A stretch of DNA of 64,000 bases from Streptomyces neyagawaensis (GTDB lineage Bacteria > Actinomycetota > Actinomycetes > Streptomycetales > Streptomycetaceae), in assembly GCF_023516595.1 (NCBI RefSeq), contig NZ_JAMGBG010000034.1:62001-126000 (forward strand), given 5' to 3'. The first letter of the stretch is position 1. Every line of letters starts with the position of its first letter. The notes below the pieces were generated by a model, which worked only from the letters and a program-made list of their open reading frames with translations, ran no database searches and was not told the DNA's origin. Positions 16,534 to 25,047 of the stretch are shown piece by piece. The translations under genes and the position numbers were made by a program.

Positions 16534-18360
16534 TCAGTCCGCGAGCGGCAGATAGACCCGATTCCCGGCCTGCGCGAACTCCTTGGACTTCTGTGCCATG
16601 CCCTCCTCGATCTCAGCCTGCGAGGTGCCGTGTTCGCGGCGGATGTCCTGGGAGATCTTCATCGAACAAAACTTCGGGCCGCACATGGAGCAGAAGTGAG
16701 CCGTCTTGGCCGGCTCCGCCGGGAGCGTCTCGTCGTGGAACTCGCGGGCCGTGTCGGGGTCGAGGGCCAGGTTGAACTGGTCCTCCCAGCGGAACTCGAA
16801 GCGGGCGTCCGACAGCGCGTCGTCCCACTCCTGTGCGCCCGGGTGTCCCTTGGCGAGGTCCGCCGCGTGGGCCGCGATCTTGTAGGTGATGACGCCCGTC
16901 TTGACGTCGTCACGGTTCGGCAGACCCAGGTGCTCCTTGGGCGTGACGTAGCAGAGCATTGCGGTGCCCCACCACGCGATCATCGCGGCGCCGATGCCTG
17001 AGGTGATGTGGTCGTACGCCGGCGCGACGTCCGTGGTCAGCGGGCCGAGCGTATAGAACGGAGCTTCATCGCAGATCTCCTGCTGAAGCTCGATGTTCTC
17101 CTTGATCTTGTGCATCGGGACATGGCCCGGGCCCTCGATCATCGTCTGTACGTGGAAACGCTTCGCGGTCCGGTTGAGTTCCCCGAGCGTGCGCAACTCC
17201 GCGAACTGGGCGGCGTCGTTGGCGTCAGCGATCGAGCCGGGCCGCAGACCGTCGCCGAGCGAGTACGTGACGTCGTACGCGGCGAGGATCTCGCACAGTT
17301 CCTCGAAGTGCTCGTAGAGGAACGACTCCTTGTGGTGGGCCAGACACCAGGCGGCCATGATCGAGCCGCCGCGCGAGACGATGCCGGTCTTGCGGTTGGC
17401 GGTGAGCGGAACGTACGCCAGGCGCACACCCGCGTGGACCGTCATGTAGTCCACGCCCTGCTCGGCCTGCTCGATGACCGTGTCCTTGTAGATCTCCCAG
17501 GTCAGTTCCTCGGCCTTGCCGTCGACCTTCTCGAGGGCCTGGTACAGCGGCACCGTGCCGATCGGCACGGGGGAGTTGCGCAGCACCCACTCGCGCGTGG
17601 TGTGGATGTTCCGCCCGGTCGACAGGTCCATGACCGTGTCGGCGCCCCAACGGGTTGCCCAGGTCATCTTCTCCACCTCCTCCTCGATGGAGGACGTGAC
17701 CGCCGAGTTGCCGATGTTGGCGTTGACCTTCACCAGGAACCGCTTGCCGATGATCATCGGCTCGATCTCCGGGTGGTTCACATTCGCCGGCAGCACCGCC
17801 CGGCCCGCCGCGATCTCCTCACGGACGACCTCGGGCGAAACGTTCTCGCGTACCGCCACGTACTCCATCTCAGGAGTGATCTCCCCGCGCCGCGCATACG
17901 CGAGCTGCGTAACGGCCCGGCCGTCACGGCTGCGCCGCGGCTGGCGCGGCCGCCCCGGGAACACCGCGTCGAGATTCCGCAGGCCCCCACGCGGTGAGGT
18001 GTGCTTGATGCCGTCGTCCTCGGGGCGGACAGGGCGACCCGCGTACTCCTCGGTGTCGCCACGGGCGATGATCCAGTTGTCGCGGAGAGGGCTGAGGCCC
18101 CTCCTGACATCGGTCTCGACGGTCGGATCGGTATACGGACCGGAGGTGTCGTACAGGGTGACGGACTGGCCGTTGGTCAGGTGCACCTGACGGACCGGCA
18201 CCTGTAGATCGGGGCGCGAGCCCTCGATGTACGCCTTGTGCCAGCCGATGGACCTGTCAGTCCCCGCAAGCCGTACAGCCTGGGGATTGGCGTCCTGCTG
18301 TGAGGCATTTGCCCCGTCTGTCTGACTGGAGGCAGACGTGCGTGTGTCCTCGATGGTCAT
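16534..18360 (-). CDS. thiC: Phosphomethylpyrimidine synthase ThiC
   Basis: A 608-residue radical-SAM enzyme that rearranges 5-aminoimidazole ribotide into 4-amino-5-hydroxymethyl-2-methylpyrimidine phosphate, the pyrimidine half of thiamine. The core TIM barrel includes MDLSTGRNIHTTREWVLRNS and VEGPGH-like MIEGPGHVPMHKIKENIELQ. The C-terminal iron-sulfur motif is CSMCGPKFCS (CxxCx4C). Length matches the long actinobacterial ThiC. Its leader contains a TPP riboswitch whose 3' end abuts the ATG, so thiamine pyrophosphate should repress it. Confidence 0.97.
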   Translation of the reverse strand: MTIEDTRTSASSQTDGANASQQDANPQAVRLAGTDRSIGWHKAYIEGSRPDLQVPVRQVHLTNGQSVTLYDTSGPYTDPTVETDVRRGLSPLRDNWIIARGDTEEYAGRPVRPEDDGIKHTSPRGGLRNLDAVFPGRPRQPRRSRDGRAVTQLAYARRGEITPEMEYVAVRENVSPEVVREEIAAGRAVLPANVNHPEIEPMIIGKRFLVKVNANIGNSAVTSSIEEEVEKMTWATRWGADTVMDLSTGRNIHTTREWVLRNSPVPIGTVPLYQALEKVDGKAEELTWEIYKDTVIEQAEQGVDYMTVHAGVRLAYVPLTANRKTGIVSRGGSIMAAWCLAHHKESFLYEHFEELCEILAAYDVTYSLGDGLRPGSIADANDAAQFAELRTLGELNRTAKRFHVQTMIEGPGHVPMHKIKENIELQQEICDEAPFYTLGPLTTDVAPAYDHITSGIGAAMIAWWGTAMLCYVTPKEHLGLPNRDDVKTGVITYKIAAHAADLAKGHPGAQEWDDALSDARFEFRWEDQFNLALDPDTAREFHDETLPAEPAKTAHFCSMCGPKFCSMKISQDIRREHGTSQAEIEEGMAQKSKEFAQAGNRVYLPLAD

Positions 18361-18365
18361 GAGAC

Positions 18366-18497
18366 CTACTCCCTACGCCGGCATTACCCGGTAACAGGTT
18401 CAGCGGTCGACGCAGCGATTTCCGTCCGCCGATGTTCCACGTGAAACATCGCGTCTACGGAGGTCAGCGCCCTCTCAGCCCGGTGCTCCGAGCTCCC
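18366..18497 (-). promoter_or_regulatory. TPP riboswitch (THI box) of thiC with a parS-like arm
   Basis: On the minus strand the leader holds the TPP aptamer signatures: GGGCTGAGA (CTGAGA at 18473-18478), then GAACCTGTTACCGGGTAATG and GCCGGCGTAGGGAG near 18367-18385. The 3' element GGGAGTAGG also forms the likely ribosome-binding site directly before the ATG at 18360, which suggests translational control. The variable arm between the two conserved blocks contains GATGTTTC-ACGT-GGAACATC (18431-18450), an 8-bp hairpin that is a one-mismatch parS sequence, enclosed by complementary GACGC/GCGTC. Confidence 0.92.
18434..18447. other. parS-like site (one mismatch) in the thiC riboswitch
   Basis: GTTCCACGTGAAAC differs from parS at one position. 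The dyad extends to CGAT/ATCG, giving 22 bp with one mismatched pair. It lies within the transcribed riboswitch arm of thiC. Confidence 0.6.
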
Positions 18498-18580
18498 GCG
18501 TGTGCAAAGGTGTCTCCACGCTAGCGTCCGATGTGGCGCGGTGAACAGTGGGCCTCGCTCGTTCTTGCGATGATCGGTCG

Positions 18581-20050
18581 GTGACCACGATGCAGCAGCC
18601 TCCGCCTCCCCCCTCCGAGCCGCCCCACGGCCATGGCCCTGGGAACGGGCACGGCCATGGCTCCGGCGGGGGTCAGGGATACGGCTCCGGAGGGGGAAAC
18701 GGCCCCGGTGACGGGCACGGACAAGGCCCGTCCTCCGGGGGTGGCCACGGCCACTCCCACAGTCACAGCCACGGCCCGGCCGCGCCTGTGTCCCAGCACC
18801 TGCGCAAAGTGATCGCGGCGGTACTGATCCCCTTCGCCACCGCGGTCCTCGTGGGCCTCGTCGTCCTGTGGCCCGGCGGTGCACCGCCGCACGAGCGCAC
18901 CGGTGTGGGCTTCGACCGGCAGACCCAGTCAGCCACCGTCACCAAGGTTGAGGAGGTCGACTGCGCCTCCGTGAACGCCTCGGGCGTGCCGCCCACCGGT
19001 GACACGTCCACCGCCGAGGGGTCGTCCGCCCAGCAGCAGGAGAAGGGCACCTGCAAGAAGGCGACGGTGCGCGTCGACACCGGCAAGGACAAGGGCCGTA
19101 CGTTCACGGAGATCGTCCAGCCCGACCAGTCACGGCAGTTGAAGGAGGGCCAGGAGGTTGTCGTCGCCTACGAGCCCGCCGCGCCCAAGGATCTGCAGTA
19201 CTCGGTCACCGATGTGAACCGTAAGTTCCCCATGGCGCTGCTCGCAGGGATCTTCGCGCTCGCCGTCGTGGTGGTGGGGCGCATGCGCGGAGTCATGGCG
19301 CTGGTGGCCCTGGCGATCAGCTTCCTGGTGCTGACGTTCTTCATCCTGCCGGCCATCCTTCAGGGCTCGAACCCCCTGGTGGTGGCGGTGGTCGGGGCGA
19401 GCGCCATCATGCTGATCGCGCTCTACATGTGCCATGGCCTCTCGGCCCGCACCTCGGTCGCGGTGATCGGCACCCTGATCTCTCTGCTGCTGATCGGCCT
19501 GCTGGGTTCGCTGTTCATCGACTGGGCCGTGCTGACCGGGAACACGGATGACAACACCGGTCTGATCCACGGCCTGTACCCGGAGATCGACATGAGCGGC
19601 CTGCTGCTCGCGGGCGTCATCATCGGTTCCCTCGGTGTCCTCGACGATGTGACGGTCACCCAGACCTCGGCGGTCTGGGAGCTGCACGAGGCCAATCCGG
19701 CGATGGGTTGGCGCGGGCTGTACCGCGCGGGCATCCGCATCGGCCGCGACCACATCGCCTCGGTGGTCAACACGCTTGTCCTCGCCTACGCCGGCGCCGC
19801 TCTGCCGTTGCTGCTGCTCTTCTCGATCGCGCAGAGCAGCGTCGGTACGGTCGCCAACAGCGAGTTGGTCGCGGAGGAAATCGTGCGCACCCTCGTCGGG
19901 TCGATCGGTCTGGTCGCCTCCGTGCCGGTGACCACCGCTCTCGCCGCGCTGGTCGTCTCGGCCGACCGCCCGGGCACCTCCGCGGCGGCGTCCGCGGCAC
20001 CCGCGGCCGCTCCGGCACGCGGGGGGAAGGGGCGCCGCCGCAAGCGCTGA
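18581..20050 (+). CDS. YibE/F-family membrane protein with His/Gly-rich N-terminus
   Basis: About 489 residues. The first 60 or so are Gly/His-rich (for example GGGHGHSHSHSHG), which suggests metal binding. A membrane helix near AAVLIPFATAVLVGLVVLWP is followed by an extracytoplasmic domain and then about seven helices of the YibE/F family (MALLAGIFALAVVVVGRMRG, GVLDDVTVTQTSAVWELHEA and later). The family's function is unknown. The GTG at 18581 is chosen; an ATG at 18590 is an alternative. It converges on ssgA with only 28 bp between. Confidence 0.8.
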   Translation: MTTMQQPPPPPSEPPHGHGPGNGHGHGSGGGQGYGSGGGNGPGDGHGQGPSSGGGHGHSHSHSHGPAAPVSQHLRKVIAAVLIPFATAVLVGLVVLWPGGAPPHERTGVGFDRQTQSATVTKVEEVDCASVNASGVPPTGDTSTAEGSSAQQQEKGTCKKATVRVDTGKDKGRTFTEIVQPDQSRQLKEGQEVVVAYEPAAPKDLQYSVTDVNRKFPMALLAGIFALAVVVVGRMRGVMALVALAISFLVLTFFILPAILQGSNPLVVAVVGASAIMLIALYMCHGLSARTSVAVIGTLISLLLIGLLGSLFIDWAVLTGNTDDNTGLIHGLYPEIDMSGLLLAGVIIGSLGVLDDVTVTQTSAVWELHEANPAMGWRGLYRAGIRIGRDHIASVVNTLVLAYAGAALPLLLLFSIAQSSVGTVANSELVAEEIVRTLVGSIGLVASVPVTTALAALVVSADRPGTSAAASAAPAAAPARGGKGRRRKR

Positions 20051-20078
20051 AGCGTTACGGCACGGGGTGACGTACGGG

Positions 20079-20486
20079 TCAGCCCGCGCTCTGCTCCTCC
20101 GCCAGGATGCGGTCCAGCGCCTCGTCGAGCAGGGTGTCGAAGTCGGCGAGGGAACGCTCCTGCCCGAGCGGCACAAGCTTGTCCGTGCGGTCCAGGAAGG
20201 CCACCAGCGGCGCCGTACCCACCCGGAAGAGCGCCTGGTCGTTGCCCACCTGAAGCCGGATCAGCACCTCGCCGAAGGTCTCCGGATCGGCGGGCGCGAT
20301 GTGCACGTCCCCGTCCCCGCAGGGCCGGCCCACACCGTCGATGAGCAGCTCCCTGCCGAAGGCCCAGGTCACCGGGGCGTCACCGGGCAGATGGAAAGTG
20401 AGCCGCACGGCATAGGGATCACAAGTCTCGTAGCGCAGCTCCACCGGGATGCGGAAGGAGAGTTCCTCCGACACGAGGAAGCTCAT
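20079..20486 (-). CDS. ssgA: Sporulation-specific cell-division activator SsgA
   Basis: About 135 residues, the normal SsgA length. It begins MSFLVSEELSFRIPVELRYE and contains PVTWAFGRELL and FLDRTDKLVPLG, all hallmarks of SsgA-like proteins of sporulating actinomycetes. SsgA activates sporulation-specific septation and marks future septum and branch sites, helping SsgB recruit FtsZ. I chose the ATG at 20486, where the known proteins start; another ATG lies just before it at 20489 and the frame is open to 20516. Its activator SsgR is encoded directly upstream on the same strand, an arrangement conserved in Streptomyces. Confidence 0.93.
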   Translation of the reverse strand: MSFLVSEELSFRIPVELRYETCDPYAVRLTFHLPGDAPVTWAFGRELLIDGVGRPCGDGDVHIAPADPETFGEVLIRLQVGNDQALFRVGTAPLVAFLDRTDKLVPLGQERSLADFDTLLDEALDRILAEEQSAG

Positions 20487-20614
20487 CATGACTTCTGCCT
20501 GTACCGACTCGCGCATCGCCTACCCCGCCATGTTGGTCGACTGGCCAGGAAACATCTGCCTGACGCTCCTGGAAGTTTGCTGAAAGTACACGGGAGATCA
20601 CAAGGAGTGATTTT

Positions 20615-21862
20615 TCAGATGCTGATAGAGATCGCGAGTGTCCCTAGCAGCATTCCGATCTCGGTCTGCAACCGATGCGCTGCGGGCAGCAGCCGGTCGG
20701 CCTGGTGCACGGGAAGCGAGAGGGCCAGGGTCGCGGCGGTCGTCCCCGCGGTGATGGGAATCGCGGCGCAGACCGTCCCCAAGGCGTACTCCTGGCGCTC
20801 GACGACGGGTTCCATCCGTCCGATCCGGTCCAGGCGCCGTAGCAGCGTCTCGTTGTCACGCACTGTGTACGGCGTGATCGACTGTACGGGGTAGCGCTCC
20901 AGGTGGTCGCGGCGGGCCTCGTCGCCGAGTTGGGACAGCAGGCACTGTCCGATGGCGTGCGCGTGGCCCGTCTCCCGGAAGTCGGCCCACTCCTCGACCG
21001 CGGGGGCGCTCGGGCTGTCGGCGACGCACTTGACCTCGATCTCGCCGTCCCGGTAGATCGCGAAGTACACGGGGGCGCCGATGGTGTCCCGCCAGTGCGC
21101 CAGGGCCTCGTCGACCGTGCTGCGACGTTTCTGCTGCGCTCCGCTGCTGCTCAGCCGTTCCGCGGCCTCGCCGAGGAAGAACAGTCCTTTCTCCCGGCGG
21201 AGATAGCCCTCGTGTACCAGGGTGCGCAGCAGGTGGTACGCCGTGGGCAGGGCGAGCCCGGCGTCCCGCGCCAACTGTTTGGCCGGTGCTCCGTGTTCTC
21301 GCTCGGCGACGGCTTCCAGCAACCGCATCGCCCGCTGCACGGAGCCGATGAGGGTCCCCGACTGCGGGTCGGGCACGCTCGGTGGGGCCACCGGGGCTGA
21401 CGGGCGCGCTCCTCGCCCCGACCGGTGCGCCGGAGGCGGTGCTGCGGGCCGGGCGGGTTCGGTGGCCGGCTCCGACTCGGGCGTGGGTGCCGACACCGTC
21501 GCTGACGATGCCCCGGGCGGCGGCGCGGACGTCTGTGGCGCGGGCGACGGTGGGGGCACCGTCCGGGGGGCCGGAGGGGGTTGTGTGGGGCGGGTGGTGT
21601 CCTCGCCCGGTGAGGTGCGCGGCTGAGCCGGAGGCGCGGCGGGCTTCGAGGGGGTCGCGCGCGGTTGGGACGGGGCCGTACGCGGCTGCGACGGCGGGGC
21701 GGGCAGTTCGGCGCGGCGGGTGCGCGGGTGCCCGGGGGCGCCGACCAGCGGCGTCGATCGAGGGCCCGGTTGTGCGGGTGGGCCGGCAGCCGGTGTGGAC
21801 AGGGAGCGCGGCCGGGCCGGTGGGAAGAGGGGTTCTGCGGGTGCGGTGTCAGCCGTGGCCAA
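20615..21862 (-). CDS. ssgR: IclR-type regulator SsgR, with a long proline-rich extension
   Basis: The conserved C-terminal 245 residues are an IclR regulator: winged helix IGSVQRAMRLLEAVAEREHG to YHLLRTLVHEGYLRR, then the effector domain with ECKCVA-like IEVKCVADSPS and ALGTVCAAIPIT. SsgR activates ssgA and is IclR-type. The reading frame continues upstream through about 165 residues rich in Pro, Ala, Ser and Arg. That may be a real disordered N-terminus or untranslated, since a GTG at 21376 would give a 253-residue protein of usual IclR size. It lies 128 bp upstream of ssgA. Confidence 0.88.
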   Translation of the reverse strand: MATADTAPAEPLFPPARPRSLSTPAAGPPAQPGPRSTPLVGAPGHPRTRRAELPAPPSQPRTAPSQPRATPSKPAAPPAQPRTSPGEDTTRPTQPPPAPRTVPPPSPAPQTSAPPPGASSATVSAPTPESEPATEPARPAAPPPAHRSGRGARPSAPVAPPSVPDPQSGTLIGSVQRAMRLLEAVAEREHGAPAKQLARDAGLALPTAYHLLRTLVHEGYLRREKGLFFLGEAAERLSSSGAQQKRRSTVDEALAHWRDTIGAPVYFAIYRDGEIEVKCVADSPSAPAVEEWADFRETGHAHAIGQCLLSQLGDEARRDHLERYPVQSITPYTVRDNETLLRRLDRIGRMEPVVERQEYALGTVCAAIPITAGTTAATLALSLPVHQADRLLPAAHRLQTEIGMLLGTLAISISI

Positions 21863-22095
21863 GGGTCACTCCCGAAGCGCGAGGAGGGCCGCCCGTGCGG
21901 GGAACACGGGAGGAGGTGCGCCGCCCGCGGGGCGGAGCCCGCGACGAGTTCCCGGACTCTAGCCGCCCGCCACCACCCGCAGACGGCCCCGACGGGAAAC
22001 TTCCCCCGGCCGAGGGAACCTCACGTTCCTGTTACCGCCGCGCCCTGACCAGCCCTCACTCACTCACGCCTCAGCAGTTCCCCCGTGCTGACGCG

Positions 22096-22308
22096 TCACC
22101 AGTCGCTGCGGGACGACGAGCTCGCCGTGAACTTCCTTACGACATAGATGAGTCCGCCGACCAGGGCCACGAAGACCAGCACCTTGAACAGCAGGCCGAA
22201 CACGACCTGGAGGATGCTGACCAACAGCCCGCCGAACACGACCAGGGCGATGACCGGCACCGCGATCCACTTCACCCACCACGGCATCCCCGCGAAGATC
22301 TCCCGCAT
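22096..22308 (-). CDS. Small DUF5326-type membrane protein
   Basis: A 70-residue protein beginning MREIFAGMPWWVKWIAVPV, with two hydrophobic segments (about residues 11-32 and 33-53) and a polar tail ending SSSSRSDW. It matches the actinomycete DUF5326 type; function unknown. The ATG at 22308 follows AAGGAGCAAGG and is preferred over an upstream in-frame start at 22350. The cupin gene is 159 bp upstream on the same strand. Confidence 0.7.
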   Translation of the reverse strand: MREIFAGMPWWVKWIAVPVIALVVFGGLLVSILQVVFGLLFKVLVFVALVGGLIYVVRKFTASSSSRSDW

Positions 22309-22467
22309 CGCCTTGCTCCTTGTCTCCGCCCGTGGCCCTCGTTCGGGCACTGGTTCCGGGTCCCTTCATGTCCTGCCATCGATGCTAGGGCCGCGCAGGG
22401 GGCGTCCGGGGGCTTCGCACCCCTTGTCCGTCCCTGATCGTTCCCCTAGGGAACCCGGAAGTGGAGC

Positions 22468-22785
22468 TCAGCCCTCCGGCGGAGAGAACACCACCACGAC
22501 CCGGAGATCCTCGGTGATGTGGTGGAACTTGTGGGCGACCCCGGCGGGCACGTAGACCACGCTGCCCCGCGCCACCTGCGTGGTCTCCAGGCCGACCGTG
22601 AGTGAGGCCCGCCCGCTCACGACGAGGTACACCTCGTCCTGGCTGTGCGGCCGCTGAGGGTCGAGCTCGCCCGCGTCGAGCGCGTAGAGACCGACCGACA
22701 TGTTCCGCTCGCGCAGGAACTGCAGATAGGCACCGTCGTTGGCGGCGCGCTCCGCCTCCAGTTCATCCAACCGGAATGCCTTCAT
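22468..22785 (-). CDS. Cupin-domain protein
   Basis: A 105-residue single-domain cupin. The first cupin motif is visible as GELDPQRPHSQDEVYLVVSG and the second as VVYVPAGVAHKFHHI, keeping His and Glu metal ligands. Such small cupins may be dioxygenases, isomerases or ligand-binding proteins. The ATG at 22785 starts the domain; upstream codons are not conserved-looking. It is divergent from the phage-holin-like gene by 57 bp. Confidence 0.78.
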   Translation of the reverse strand: MKAFRLDELEAERAANDGAYLQFLRERNMSVGLYALDAGELDPQRPHSQDEVYLVVSGRASLTVGLETTQVARGSVVYVPAGVAHKFHHITEDLRVVVVFSPPEG

Positions 22786-22842
22786 CGACTTTGTCGCCCC
22801 TGCCCGGTGCTCGTACCGATCCGTTCTGCCACGATCAGACAC

Positions 22843-23220
22843 ATGATGAATTTCCTAGTCAAGACGATCGCCAACGCGGGCGCACTGGCCGTCGCCGTCT
22901 GGTTGCTCGACAAGATCACGCTCACCGGGGACAGCACGGGCAAGAAGGTCGGCACGCTGCTGCTGGTGGCGCTCGTCTTCGGCCTGGTGAACGCCGTGGT
23001 GAAGCCGCTCGTCCAGCTCTTCACGCTGCCCCTTTTCATAGTCACCCTGGGCCTGTTCACGCTGGTGGTGAACGCCCTGATGCTGCTGCTCACCTCCTGG
23101 CTGGCCGACAAGCTCGATCTGAGCTTCCACGTGGAGGGCTTCTGGACCGCTGTCCTGGGCGGCCTGATCATCTCGATCGTCTCCTGGGCACTCCACCTCG
23201 TCCTGCCCGACGCCGACTGA
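22843..23220 (+). CDS. Phage-holin-family (4-TM) membrane protein
   Basis: A 125-residue protein with four hydrophobic helices (LAVAVWLLDKI, LLLVALVFGLVNAVV, PLFIVTLGLFTLVVNALMLLL and WTAVLGGLIISIVSWAL). This is the actinobacterial four-helix holin-like family (YvlD type), whose cellular role is not established and need not involve lysis. ATGs at 22843 and 22846 are both possible. It is followed after 9 bp by ptpA and likely co-transcribed with it. Confidence 0.82.
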   Translation: MMNFLVKTIANAGALAVAVWLLDKITLTGDSTGKKVGTLLLVALVFGLVNAVVKPLVQLFTLPLFIVTLGLFTLVVNALMLLLTSWLADKLDLSFHVEGFWTAVLGGLIISIVSWALHLVLPDAD

Positions 23221-23229
23221 GGCCTTGAG

Positions 23230-23721
23230 ATGACCTACCGCGTCTGTTTTGTCTGCACCGGCAATATCTGCCGCTCGCCGATGGCCGAGTCCGTCTTCCG
23301 CGCCCGTACGGAAGAGGCCGGACTCGACGGTCTGGTCGAGGTCGACAGTGCGGGCACCGGTGGCTGGCACGAGGGCGAGCCGGCCGATCCGCGTACCGTC
23401 AGCGTCCTGGAGGCCCACGGCTACGGCAGCGGCCACACCGCGCGACAGTTCCATGCCTCGTGGTTCTCCCGCCTCGACCTCGTCGTCGCCCTGGACGCGG
23501 GTCACCTGAAGGCGCTGCGCCGCCTCGCGCCCACCCCACAGGACGCGGACAAGGTCCGCCTTCTGCGCTCCTACGATCCCGCCGCGGGTGACGACCTCGA
23601 CGTTCCCGACCCCTACTACGGTGGCATGGACGGCTTCGAGGAGTGCCTCGAGCTGGTGGAGGCCGCGAGCGAGGGTCTTCTGACCGCCGTACGCGAGCAG
23701 GTGGAAGGACATGCCGCATGA
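23230..23721 (+). CDS. ptpA: Low-molecular-weight protein-tyrosine phosphatase
   Basis: A 163-residue LMW-PTP. The P-loop CTGNICRS (CX5R) is at residues 9-16 and the general-acid aspartate is in DPYYGGMDGFEE near residue 126. It removes phosphate from tyrosine residues in the cytosol. PtpA of S. coelicolor has the same size and its overexpression was linked to altered antibiotic production. The stop codon overlaps the start of the next gene (ATGA), so the two are translationally coupled. Confidence 0.93.
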   Translation: MTYRVCFVCTGNICRSPMAESVFRARTEEAGLDGLVEVDSAGTGGWHEGEPADPRTVSVLEAHGYGSGHTARQFHASWFSRLDLVVALDAGHLKALRRLAPTPQDADKVRLLRSYDPAAGDDLDVPDPYYGGMDGFEECLELVEAASEGLLTAVREQVEGHAA

Positions 23722-24863
23722 GTGAGGAGAACCCCGTCCCGGATCTGGGCGAGGGCACACGAGCCGTCCGCGTCGGGCTGCCCGAACCCGTCAAGCATGA
23801 GCCGACCCTTCCGGGCCCGGTCTTCGCCGCCCACTACCACCTGCCGGGCGACCCCACCGGCCCGTACGCGTACGGGCGGGACCAGAACCCCACCTGGACC
23901 CTCCTGGAGCGTGCCATCGGGGAGTTGGAGGCGCCCGGCCGGGAGGAGGTCGAGACGCTCGCCTTCGCCTCGGGCATGGCCGCGATCTCCGCGGTCCTCT
24001 TCTCCCAGCTGCGCTCCGGAGACGTCCTCGTCCTGCCGAGCGACGGCTACAACGTGCTGCCCCTGGCCGGTGAGCAGCTGCGGTCGTACGGCGTCGAGGT
24101 GCGCAGCGCCCCGACCGGCGGCGACGCCCAGCTCGATGCCCTGGACGGCGCCAAGCTGCTGTGGGTGGAGACGCCGTCCAATCCGGGGCTCGACGTGTGC
24201 GACATCCGCCGACTCTGCGAGGCGGCGCACGAGCGGGGCTGCCTGGTCGCTGTCGACAACACCCTGGCGACTCCGCTCGGGCAGCGGCCGTTGGAGCTGG
24301 GCGCGGACTTCGCGGTGGCCAGCGGCACCAAGCAGCTGACGGGGCACGGTGATGTGCTGCTCGGTTATGTGGTCGGGCGCGATGCCGGGCTGATGGCCGC
24401 CGTACGGCGCTGGCGCAAGATCGTCGGAGCTATCCCCGGCCCGATGGAGGCCTGGCTCGCGCACCGTTCCCTGGCCACGCTCCAGCTGCGGGCCGACCGG
24501 CAGAGCACCAACGCCCTGGCCGTCGCCGAGGCACTGAAGGGGCACCCCGAGGTGACCGGGCTGCGGTATCCGGGACTGGGGGACGATCCGTCCCACAAGA
24601 TCGCCTCGCAGCAGATGCGGCGCTACGGATGCGTCGTCTCGTTCTCGCTGCCCACGCGCGCGCGTGCCGACCGCTTTCTCGACGCGCTGCGTCTCGTGGA
24701 CGACGCCACGAGCTTCGGCGGGGTGCGGTCCACGGCCGAGCGGCGCGGACGGTGGGGCGGGGACGCGGTGCCGGAAGGCTTCATCCGCTTCTCGGCCGGC
24801 GCGGAGGACACCGACGACCTGGTGGCGGATGTACTGCGGGCCCTCTCCGTGGCTACCGGCTAG
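23718..24863 (+). CDS. Cystathionine gamma-lyase (Cys/Met metabolism PLP enzyme)
   Basis: A 381-residue member of the gamma family of PLP enzymes. It shows YGRDQNPTWTLLERAI, the glycine-rich FASGMAAISAV, LLWVETPSNPGLDVCD, the AVDNTLATPLGQRPLELGAD strand and the PLP lysine in SGTKQLTGHGD. These enzymes split cystathionine to cysteine, 2-oxobutyrate and ammonia, though methionine lyase or synthase activity cannot be excluded. The start codon overlaps the ptpA stop, and a hairpin terminator follows 21 bp after its end. Confidence 0.87.
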   Translation: MSEENPVPDLGEGTRAVRVGLPEPVKHEPTLPGPVFAAHYHLPGDPTGPYAYGRDQNPTWTLLERAIGELEAPGREEVETLAFASGMAAISAVLFSQLRSGDVLVLPSDGYNVLPLAGEQLRSYGVEVRSAPTGGDAQLDALDGAKLLWVETPSNPGLDVCDIRRLCEAAHERGCLVAVDNTLATPLGQRPLELGADFAVASGTKQLTGHGDVLLGYVVGRDAGLMAAVRRWRKIVGAIPGPMEAWLAHRSLATLQLRADRQSTNALAVAEALKGHPEVTGLRYPGLGDDPSHKIASQQMRRYGCVVSFSLPTRARADRFLDALRLVDDATSFGGVRSTAERRGRWGGDAVPEGFIRFSAGAEDTDDLVADVLRALSVATG

Positions 24864-24884
24864 TACTCCGCTACGTACAACGGA

Positions 24885-24917
24885 CGGTCCGAGCCTCCCC
24901 CCTCGTGGCTCGGACCG
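24885..24917 (+). terminator. Hairpin terminator of the holin-ptpA-lyase unit
   Basis: An 11-bp stem (CGGTCCGAGCC and its complement) with an 11-nt loop lies 21 bp after the lyase stop codon. Confidence 0.75.
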
Positions 24918-24998
24918 CCCCGGTTCCGCGCGCGAAGAACCGCGCGACCAAGGCTAGTTGACTCTGTGTCAGTGTCCAATCACAGTAGCGACAGAGAC

Positions 24999-25016
24999 CT
25001 ATCGACTTATTTATAG
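24999..25016. promoter_or_regulatory. Candidate LysR-type binding site
   Basis: CTAT-N10-ATAG forms an AT-rich interrupted palindrome 31 bp upstream of the LysR gene start, in a rare AT-rich patch. LysR regulators bind interrupted dyads of this kind and often control themselves. This is a positional inference. Confidence 0.35.
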
Positions 25017-25047
25017 TTGGGCGCTCCGGGGCGGCGAAGGGGCGACC

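Noticed and set aside
22440..22454. GTTCCCCTAGGGAAC palindrome after the cupin gene
   Set aside because: Short (6-bp arms) and without tail; could be chance in this composition.
23124..23137. CTTCCACGTGGAGG in the holin-like gene
   Set aside because: Central CCACGTGG symmetry only; the outer bases do not match parS.
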